Origin: JBBQSN01 sp038213835
GTDB taxonomy: Bacteria > Actinomycetota > Actinomycetes > Actinomycetales > CAWJMD01
Assembly: GCA_038213835.1 (NCBI GenBank)
Contig: JBBQSN010000104.1
Span: 1 to 12,437, forward strand
DNA length: 12,437 nt
Direction: 5' to 3'
Notes under the pieces: generated by a model
Told to the model about the DNA's origin: nothing
Database searches by the model: none
Seen by the model: only the letters and a program-made list of their open reading frames with translations
Position numbers and translations under genes: made by a program
Shown here: piece by piece, positions 6,320-11,492 of the stretch
How the letters are laid out: every line of letters starts with the position of its first letter
Numbering within the stretch: the stretch's first letter is position 1

Positions 6320-7423
6320 ATGAGCACGACCACCAGCACCGCCGTCGGCTTCGAGGTCGTCCGTCGTCCCGATCCGGCCGCCGCGAGCCACCGCGAGGAG
6401 ATCCTCGCCGCACCAGGCTTCGGCAAGTTCTTCACCGACCACCTGGCCCGCGCCACGTGGACCAGTGAGGGCGACTGGCACGACCGCCGGGTCGAGGCCT
6501 ACGGCCCGATCGCGATGGACCCTTCCGCGGCCGTCCTGCACTACGCGCAGGAGATCTTCGAGGGCATGAAGGCGTACCGGCACGCCGACGGCTCGGTGTG
6601 GACGTTCCGTCCCGAGGTCAACGCCGGCCGGTTCGCCCGGTCCGCCGCGCGGCTCGCCCTGCCCGAGCTGCCCGCCGACCAGTTCCTCGCCTCGCTCGAG
6701 AGCCTGGTCTCCACCGACGTCGACTGGGTGCCCTCGGGCGGCGAGTCGAGCCTGTACCTGCGTCCGTTCATGTTCGCGTCCGAGGCCTTCCTCGGGGTGC
6801 GCCCGGCCGCCGAGGTCACCTACATGGTGATCGCGTCCCCGGCGGGTGCCTACTTCCCCGGCGGCGTCAGGCCGGTGTCGATCTGGCTCTCGCAGGAGTA
6901 CAGCCGGGCCGCCCCCGGCGGCACCGGCGCCGCCAAGTGCGGCGGCAACTACGCCGCGAGCCTGATGTCGCAGGCGGAGGCCACGCAGGCCTCCTGCGAC
7001 CAGGTGGTCTTCCTCGACGCCGTGGAGCACCGGTGGGTCGAGGAGCTCGGCGGCATGAACCTGTTCTTCGTCCACGACGACGGCTCGGTGGTCACCCCTG
7101 CGCTGTCGGGCACCATCCTCGAGGGCGTCACCCGCGACTCGGTCATCACGCTGCTGCGCGAGCAGGGGCATGAGGTCCGCGAGGACCAGGTCGACGTCGG
7201 CGACTGGCGCTCCGGCGTGGCCTCCGGTCGCATTACCGAGATCTTCGCCTGCGGCACAGCGGCTGTCGTCACCCCGGTAGGCAAGCTGGTCGAGCCGGGA
7301 GCCGAGCACGTGACCGGGAAGGGCGAGACCGGCGAGGTCACCACCGCGGTGCGGACGGCGCTGCTCGACATCCAGTACGGCCGCGCCGAGGACACCCACG
7401 GCTGGCTGCACCGCCTCGCGTGA
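6320..7423 (+). CDS. ilvE: Branched-chain amino acid aminotransferase
   Basis: IlvE transfers the amino group from glutamate to the 2-oxo acids in the last step of leucine, isoleucine and valine synthesis, and runs in reverse for breakdown. The 367-aa protein is a fold-type IV PLP enzyme of the long (BCAT-beta) type used by actinobacteria. It has VLHYAQEIFEGMKAYRH near residues 73-89, the PLP Schiff-base lysine Lys206 in GTGAAKCGGNYAAS, and the downstream LFFVHDDGSVVTP and ILEGVTRDSV motifs that contact the cofactor. The ATG start has both an AAGGAGG at 12 nt and a TAGCGT box at 6 nt. It follows leuB by 50 bp in the same direction and may be read from both its own promoter and the leuB transcript. 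Confidence 0.97.
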   Translation: MSTTTSTAVGFEVVRRPDPAAASHREEILAAPGFGKFFTDHLARATWTSEGDWHDRRVEAYGPIAMDPSAAVLHYAQEIFEGMKAYRHADGSVWTFRPEVNAGRFARSAARLALPELPADQFLASLESLVSTDVDWVPSGGESSLYLRPFMFASEAFLGVRPAAEVTYMVIASPAGAYFPGGVRPVSIWLSQEYSRAAPGGTGAAKCGGNYAASLMSQAEATQASCDQVVFLDAVEHRWVEELGGMNLFFVHDDGSVVTPALSGTILEGVTRDSVITLLREQGHEVREDQVDVGDWRSGVASGRITEIFACGTAAVVTPVGKLVEPGAEHVTGKGETGEVTTAVRTALLDIQYGRAEDTHGWLHRLA

Positions 7424-7465
7424 CCTGTCCGCATCGATCACATCGTGGGACGCTCTGCTCATCCA

Positions 7466-7496
7466 GTGACATGACGGACGGTCGGCGTGGCACGAT
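7466..7496 (+). promoter_or_regulatory. Putative promoter of the cimA leader (GTGACA ... CACGAT)
   Basis: GTGACA (7466-7471) matches TTGACA at five of six bases. CACGAT (7491-7496) resembles the TACGAT box at 2856. Spacing is 19 bp, the same as in the metallophosphoesterase promoter. CACGAT ends 7 nt before the leader-peptide ATG at 7504, which would make the leader peptide itself leaderless. The -10 lacks the first T, so this is a moderate call. Confidence 0.45.
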
Positions 7497-7503
7497 GGTG
7501 TCG

Positions 7504-7530
7504 ATGAACACCACCACGCTCATTACCTGA
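7504..7530 (+). CDS. cimA leader peptide (MNTTTLIT)
   Basis: An 8-codon frame reads Met-Asn-Thr-Thr-Thr-Leu-Ile-Thr-stop (ATG at 7504, TGA at 7528). In-frame ATG 7495 and GTG 7498 could extend it to 11 or 10 codons (MVS or VS in front). Thr, Leu and Ile codons lie directly before a stack of hairpins ending in an intrinsic terminator, which is the layout of ribosome-mediated attenuation. The single Ile codon is ATT, a rare codon in this GC-rich DNA, next to the Leu codon CTC. CimA serves isoleucine synthesis, so stalling at the Ile/Leu codons is a logical sensor. Translation is inferred. Confidence 0.65.
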   Translation: MNTTTLIT

Positions 7531-7593
7531 GCGCGGCACCGGGACACGATCCCGGTCCCGCGCAGACCTCCCGTGCCCACGGGGGGTCTTTTT
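7517..7593 (+). promoter_or_regulatory. Transcription attenuator of cimA (competing hairpins)
   Basis: Three hairpins follow one another. CGCTCA (7517-7522) pairs with TGAGCG (7528-7533) around the Ile codon. Then 7531-7536 plus 7538-7544 pair with 7550-7556 plus 7558-7563 (13 bp, one C:C mismatch, 5-nt loop). Last comes the terminator stem 7564-7589 with its T-run. The first two overlap at 7531-7533 and compete. An alternative pairing, GGCACCGGGA (7535-7544) with TCCCGTGCC (7569-7577) with one bulged C, would break the terminator's left arm and could be the antiterminator. The exact switching order is inference. Confidence 0.7.
7564..7593 (+). terminator. Intrinsic terminator in the cimA leader
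   Basis: The left arm AGACCTCCCGTG (7564-7575) pairs with CACGGGGGGTCT (7578-7589) with a single T:G wobble; the innermost pair must open to leave a 4-nt loop. Five T residues (7589-7593) follow directly. This is the only classical hairpin-plus-T-run terminator noticed in the window, and it lies 70 bp before cimA. It could also end ilvE transcripts. Confidence 0.82.
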
Positions 7594-7599
7594 CGTTGG

Positions 7600-7621
7600 A
7601 GGAGAACCCTCCAGGAGAACC
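7600..7621 (+). repeat. Tandem AGGAGAACC repeat after the terminator
   Basis: AGGAGAACC occurs at 7600-7608 and again at 7613-7621 (13-bp period). The segment also forms a small stem, TGGAGG (7597-7602) with CCTCCA (7608-7613). Both copies carry an AGGAG Shine-Dalgarno-like core but no start codon at a useful distance. The function is unknown; it may be leftover or RNA structure in the leader. Confidence 0.35.
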
Positions 7622-7663
7622 GGACGGGCAACCCCGGACACGTCCCTGACCAGTGAGAGAGCG

Positions 7664-9271
7664 ATGAGCGACCTGCACGTCTACGACACCACCCTGCGCG
7701 ACGGCGCGCAGCAGGAGGGCCTCAACCTCTCGGTGGCCGACAAGCTGGTGATCGCCGCGTCCCTTGACTCGCTCGGGGTGGGGTACATCGAGGGTGGGTG
7801 GCCCGGCGCGAACCCGAAGGACACGGCCTTCTTCCGCCGGGCCGCCACCGAGCTCGACCTGGAGCACGCGCAGCTGGCGGCCTTCGGCGCGACCCGCCGG
7901 GCCGGCGGGGTCGCGGCCGACGACCCGCTCGTGCGAGCGCTCCTGGACTCGCAGGCGCCGGTCGTCACGCTGGTCGCGAAGTCGCACGCGCGGCACGTCG
8001 AGCTCGCACTGCGCACCTCTCAGGAGGAGAACCTCGCGATGGTGGCCGACACCGTCGGCTTCCTGCGGGGCGAGGGGAGGCGGGTGTTCCTGGACGCCGA
8101 GCACTTCTTCGACGGCTACCGCTACGACCGCGTCTACGCGCTCGAGGTGCTGCGCACCGCCGCCGAAGCGGGCGCCGAGGTGCTCGCGCTGTGCGACACC
8201 AACGGCGGGATGCTCCCGGACCAGGTGGCGGACGTCGTCCACGAGGTGCTGGCCGGCGCAGGGGTCGAGGTCGCCGGCTCCTCGGGCACGCGGCTGGGCA
8301 TCCACTGCCACAACGACACCGGGTGCGCCGTGGCCAACTCGATGGCCGCGCTCGACGCCGGTGCGCGGCACGTCCAGGGCACCCTGAACGGCTACGGCGA
8401 GCGGACGGGAAACGCCGACCTGCTCACCGTCGTGGCCAACCTCGAGCTCAAGCGCGGGCTCCAGGTCCTGCCCGACGGCATGCTGCGCGAAGGTACCCGG
8501 GTGGCGCACGCCATCAGCGAGGTCACCAACGTGCCCGCGTACTCGCGCCAGCCGTACGTGGGCTCCAGCGCCTTCGCCCACAAGGCCGGCCTGCACGCCA
8601 GCGCCATCAAGATCGACCCGAACCTCTACCAGCACACCGACCCGGTGCAGGTCGGCAACGACATGCGGCTGCTGGTCTCCGACATGGCCGGCCGTGCCTC
8701 GGTGGAGCTCAAGGGTCGCGAGCTCGGGTTCGACCTCACCGACTACCCCGAGGTGGTGGCGCGCCTGGTCGTCCGGGTCAAGGAGATGGAGCAGCGCGGC
8801 TACACCTTCGACGCCGCCGACGCGTCCTTCGAGCTGCTGCTGCGCGAGGAGGTCGACGGACGACGGCCGGCGTTCTTCGAGGCCGAGAGCTGGAGGGTCA
8901 TCACCGACTCGCGGCCGGACGGCGCCGTCTCCGAGGCCACCGTCAAGCTGGTGGCGGGCGGCGTGCGCACCGTGGCCACGGGCGAGGGCAACGGCCCGGT
9001 CAACGCCCTCGACCACGCGCTGCGGCAGGCGCTGCGCACCGTCTACCCCGAGCTGGACGACCTGCAGCTGATCGACTTCCGGGTCCGGATCCTGGACGCG
9101 GCCCACGGGACCGACGCCGTCACCCGGGTCCTGATCGAGACGGCCGACGCCTCCCGGTCCTGGGAGACCGTCGGCGTGGCCCCCAACATCCTCGAGGCCT
9201 CCTGGGAGGCGCTGGTCGACGGACTCACCTACGGCCTGCTGCGCGCAGGTGTCCCGGTGCGTGAGTCCTGA
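7664..9271 (+). CDS. cimA: (R)-citramalate synthase, CimA type
   Basis: CimA condenses pyruvate with acetyl-CoA to citramalate, opening the threonine-independent route to 2-oxobutanoate and isoleucine. The 535-aa protein has the HMGL-like TIM barrel (about 1-290) starting YDTTLRDGAQQEG (Arg12, Asp13), then YIEGGWPGANPKD (typical of the CimA family rather than LeuA), and the metal site His214/His216 in GIHCHNDTG. NGYGERTGNADL follows. The C-terminal LeuA-type regulatory domain (about 400-530) includes ATGEGNGPVNALDHALR, implying allosteric feedback. The ATG start has only a weak purine run (GTGAGAGAG) upstream. The attenuator-like leader before it suggests control by isoleucine or related amino acids. 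A 2-isopropylmalate or homocitrate synthase is less likely from the N-terminal motifs. Confidence 0.93.
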   Translation: MSDLHVYDTTLRDGAQQEGLNLSVADKLVIAASLDSLGVGYIEGGWPGANPKDTAFFRRAATELDLEHAQLAAFGATRRAGGVAADDPLVRALLDSQAPVVTLVAKSHARHVELALRTSQEENLAMVADTVGFLRGEGRRVFLDAEHFFDGYRYDRVYALEVLRTAAEAGAEVLALCDTNGGMLPDQVADVVHEVLAGAGVEVAGSSGTRLGIHCHNDTGCAVANSMAALDAGARHVQGTLNGYGERTGNADLLTVVANLELKRGLQVLPDGMLREGTRVAHAISEVTNVPAYSRQPYVGSSAFAHKAGLHASAIKIDPNLYQHTDPVQVGNDMRLLVSDMAGRASVELKGRELGFDLTDYPEVVARLVVRVKEMEQRGYTFDAADASFELLLREEVDGRRPAFFEAESWRVITDSRPDGAVSEATVKLVAGGVRTVATGEGNGPVNALDHALRQALRTVYPELDDLQLIDFRVRILDAAHGTDAVTRVLIETADASRSWETVGVAPNILEASWEALVDGLTYGLLRAGVPVRES

Positions 9272-9295
9272 GGTGCGCTTGCAACCGGTTCGACC

Positions 9296-9316
9296 TAGGG
9301 TGTGCCCCTTCGGGGC
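9296..9316 (+). promoter_or_regulatory. Possible -10 box and leader hairpin before the secreted-protein gene
   Basis: TAGGGT (9296-9301) fits TANNNT and lies just after the palindrome AACCGGTT (9283-9290). GCCCC (9304-9308) and GGGGC (9312-9316) form a tight hairpin around TTC, alternatively a three-pair stem capped by a stable UUCG loop. It sits between cimA and the next start, so it may be the cimA terminator or part of a short 5' leader. There is no T-run. Confidence 0.35.
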
Positions 9317-9337
9317 TCGCCCAGCAGGAGGCAATTG

Positions 9338-9871
9338 GTGCACCACCGTCGAATCGTCGTCGTCGCAGCGGCGGTCGCGCTCGTCCTCGTTCCCGGCACG
9401 TCCGCCGTCGCGGCCCCACCGACCGCCGGTTCCTGGTCGGCCCAGCAGGGCCCCAAGACCGGTGCGCTCGCCAGCAACGGCAGCGCCACCTGGGACGCCG
9501 CGGCCCGCACCGTGACCCTTCGGGCTGTGGGCTACGGGCTGGCGGCGGGCAGCTGCCAGACCACCTACTTGGACTGGACCTCCCCGGCCTCGCACCACGA
9601 CGTGCGCGGCGCTCGGACCTGCCGGGCAGGCACCGCGGCGAGCAACCGCTGGTCGGAGACCGTCCCGGTCACCGGCGTGCGCAAGCTCCGCGTGTGCACC
9701 GGGCCGCAGAACGAGCTGGGCTCCTGCACGGTCCACCCCCAGGCCCGACCCAGCCCGGGTGCGAACTGGAGCACGGCCCGGTCCCGCACCTGCGCGAGCT
9801 GGGTGCTGGTGTCCGCCGGCGGTTCGGTGAGCGTCAACAGCGGCGGCGACCCGCGGCGGTGCGACGCCTGA
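9338..9871 (+). CDS. Secreted cysteine-rich protein of unknown function
   Basis: The GTG start is chosen because AGGAGG (9326-9331) lies 6 nt upstream and because the protein then begins with a clean Sec signal peptide: MHHRR, a hydrophobic core of Val/Ala/Leu to about residue 18, and an AVAA-P cleavage region near residue 25. A start at 9302 would put 12 extra residues in front. The mature protein of about 150 aa has six cysteines (73, 95, 120, 130, 152, 175), enough for three disulfides, and alternating strand-like segments (TVTLRAVGYGL, SCQTTYLDW) suggesting a small beta-sandwich. No catalytic motif is seen and I do not recognise the family. The stop overlaps the start of the following lipoprotein gene, so the two are probably an operon acting outside the membrane. 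Confidence 0.75.
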   Translation: MHHRRIVVVAAAVALVLVPGTSAVAAPPTAGSWSAQQGPKTGALASNGSATWDAAARTVTLRAVGYGLAAGSCQTTYLDWTSPASHHDVRGARTCRAGTAASNRWSETVPVTGVRKLRVCTGPQNELGSCTVHPQARPSPGANWSTARSRTCASWVLVSAGGSVSVNSGGDPRRCDA

Positions 9872-10713
9872 CCAGGGTGCGGGCCCTCCTGCTGGTCGTC
9901 GTGCCGGTGGCGGCGCTGGTGGCGTGCTCCTCGTCCCCCGCGGACCCGTCCCCGGTCGCGGCACCGACCGAGCCGCGTGCGCCCGAGGAGGTCCGGCTCG
10001 CCCTGCAGGAGTCCTACGACCTGACCTGGGGCGACCCGCGCACCCGGCACGCGGCCGAGGTCGCCGCCTACGTCCGGTACGAGGAGGAGCTTGCCGGGTG
10101 CCTGGCCGAACGCGGTGCCGGGCACGTCCCCGCGCCGTTCCTGGACGCCACGGCACCTGATCCGGGCCCCCTCAGCTGGTACGACGCCCTGGTGCCGCTC
10201 GGCAGCGGCGACGGCCTGCTCGTCCCGCTGCAGCCGGAGGCCATCGAGGTACCGGCGTCGCGCAGGTGGCCGGGGCCGGCAGCGACCTCCGCCGACCTGG
10301 AGGCCTGCGTCGACGGCCCGCCAGCGGCCCCGGCGGTCGACCCCGAGCTGGACGACGCGCTCTACCGGCTGGTGACCGACGTCCTGGGCCCTGACGCCGA
10401 GGTGGACGGCTATGCGGACTGCCTGGCGGCGGCCGGCCTCGAGGGCGCCGTGCGCGCCGACCTGGTGACGACCGTGCTCGACCGCCGTCCGGCCCGGGGA
10501 CCTGCCCCCGACGAGGCGGTCGCGGTGGCGGTCGACGGCTCGTGCCGGGCGACGGCGTTCCGCGACGCGATGGCCGCCCTCGACCTGCCGCTCGCGGACT
10601 TCACCCGTCGCCACGCCGACCGCCTGGCCGACCTCGAGGCGCAGGCCGAGGGCGTGCGGCAGCGGGGCCGCGAGGACGCCGCCCGGATGGGGCTGGTCGT
10701 CAGCTGGTGGTGA
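9859..10713 (+). CDS. Putative lipoprotein of unknown function
   Basis: From GTG 9859 the protein is 284 aa and begins MRRLTR, a hydrophobic stretch (LLLVVVPVAALVA) and the lipobox LVAC with Cys23, followed by Ser/Pro-rich residues: a type II signal for lipid anchoring outside the membrane. GTG 9877 is a possible start (278 aa); neither has a good Shine-Dalgarno, consistent with coupling to the upstream gene, whose stop lies at 9869-9871. The mature part has four further cysteines (81, 150, 188, 229), giving two possible disulfides. Two of them sit in similar helices ending CLAERG and CLAAAG after an aromatic (YVRYEEELAG, GYADC). Such a cysteine plus glycine pattern is common in uncharacterised actinobacterial exported proteins. 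No enzyme motif is visible. It converges on the next gene and overlaps it by 14 bp. Confidence 0.75.
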   Translation: MRRLTRVRALLLVVVPVAALVACSSSPADPSPVAAPTEPRAPEEVRLALQESYDLTWGDPRTRHAAEVAAYVRYEEELAGCLAERGAGHVPAPFLDATAPDPGPLSWYDALVPLGSGDGLLVPLQPEAIEVPASRRWPGPAATSADLEACVDGPPAAPAVDPELDDALYRLVTDVLGPDAEVDGYADCLAAAGLEGAVRADLVTTVLDRRPARGPAPDEAVAVAVDGSCRATAFRDAMAALDLPLADFTRRHADRLADLEAQAEGVRQRGREDAARMGLVVSWW

Positions 10714-10717
10714 CGGC
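10696..10717. terminator. Possible shared hairpin across two overlapping stop codons
   Basis: GTCGTCA (10696-10702) pairs with TGACGGC (10711-10717) with one G:T wobble around an 8-nt loop. The minus-strand stop (TCA on this strand, 10700-10702) and the plus-strand stop TGA (10711-10713) pair with each other in the stem. With no T-run and only 7 bp it is a weak terminator candidate. Confidence 0.4.
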
Positions 10718-11395
10718 GGGCGTGCGGCGCCAGTACTGCTTGCCCTTGCGGTCGCGGATCACGACGCCGAGCCGCACGAGCTCGGCCCGCAGCTCGTCGC
10801 GGTCGGACCGGTCCTCCCGCTGCACCGCCCTTGCGCGGGCGGCCAGCAGCGCGTCGGCGCCCGGCGGCATCCCCGGCCGCCCCGGGACCCAGAGCAGGTA
10901 GTCGCCGTCGTACGGGTCCGTGGCCGACCAGCCGATCCCGGCGTCCTGGAAGGCGCGCTCGAGACGTCCGTCGGCGAGCAGGCAGGGCGTGCGGGCCAGC
11001 TCGCGGCCGTCGACGGCCATGATGGTGAGGCGGTCGTCCTCGGTGAACGCCACGGCGGCGTCGGCACGGTCGAGCCTGACGACCTGCTGGCCGTGCCGCA
11101 GCTCCACCTCCCCGCCGGTGACCGTGACGGTGAGCGCGTCGTGCTGGAGGGCGCCCGAGAGGAACAAGCCGCCGACCGCTCCGAGGCCGACCGCGCCGAT
11201 GCCGAGCCAGGGCTGCGGCATCCCCACCACGGCCTCGATCAGGCCCTGGAAGGGCGCCCACGGCAGGCCCGCCGCCCACTCCAGCACTCCCGGCAGGAAC
11301 CACCCCCCGACACCGCCGAGGACGGGACCGCCGACCCACACGGCCGTGGTCACGACCGGTCCGTGCTGCACCACCGTCGTCGACTTGGTGTCCAT
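10700..11395 (-). CDS. YqeB-like membrane protein with a PH-like domain
   Basis: This 231-aa protein starts at ATG 11395 with GGGAG about 10 nt upstream. Two hydrophobic segments (about 14-38 and 60-83, both rich in Gly and Val) flank an amphipathic loop with LPWAPFQGLIEAV, giving a two-helix hairpin in the membrane. A beta-rich cytosolic domain follows (about 84-165, DALTVTVTGGEVELRHGQQVV ... DDRLTIMAVDGRELA) resembling the bacterial PH-like domain of actinobacterial YqeB-family proteins. The charged C-terminal part (about 195-231, with RDRKGKQYWRR) also fits that family. The function of the family is unknown. It is convergent with the lipoprotein gene (14-bp overlap) and divergent from the P-loop gene (97-bp gap). 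Confidence 0.72.
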   Translation of the reverse strand: MDTKSTTVVQHGPVVTTAVWVGGPVLGGVGGWFLPGVLEWAAGLPWAPFQGLIEAVVGMPQPWLGIGAVGLGAVGGLFLSGALQHDALTVTVTGGEVELRHGQQVVRLDRADAAVAFTEDDRLTIMAVDGRELARTPCLLADGRLERAFQDAGIGWSATDPYDGDYLLWVPGRPGMPPGADALLAARARAVQREDRSDRDELRAELVRLGVVIRDRKGKQYWRRTPAVTTS

Positions 11396-11479
11396 GCGAC
11401 CCAGGCTCCCAGACGTCGTGTCGCCCGCACCACGTCCACCCGGCTCGTCGTGGTCGACCTTCGGCTACCGGTCGCCCCC

Positions 11480-11485
11480 TACCCT
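11480..11485 (+). promoter_or_regulatory. Putative -10 box (TACCCT) for the P-loop/GNAT gene
   Basis: TACCCT fits TANNNT and ends 7 nt before the GTG at 11493, with no clear Shine-Dalgarno between them. This again suggests a leaderless transcript. The rest of the 97-bp divergent gap (11396-11492) shows no other clear element. Confidence 0.5.
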
Positions 11486-11492
11486 GGGACGG

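Noticed and set aside
9302..9337. GTG at 9302 as the start of the secreted protein
   Set aside because: It has no Shine-Dalgarno, overlaps the GCCCC/GGGGC hairpin and would bury the signal peptide behind extra residues. GTG 9338 has AGGAGG at 6 nt.
9694..9858. N-terminal extension of the lipoprotein frame back to 9694
   Set aside because: It would place about 55 residues of low-complexity sequence before the signal peptide and overlap the upstream gene heavily. The lipobox needs a start at 9859 or 9877.
7523..10156. Long minus-strand open frame of 877 codons opposite cimA
   Set aside because: It is low-complexity, rich in Arg, Gly, Val and Asp, and lies antisense to the clearly coding cimA and the following gene. 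Long antisense frames are expected in high-GC coding DNA.
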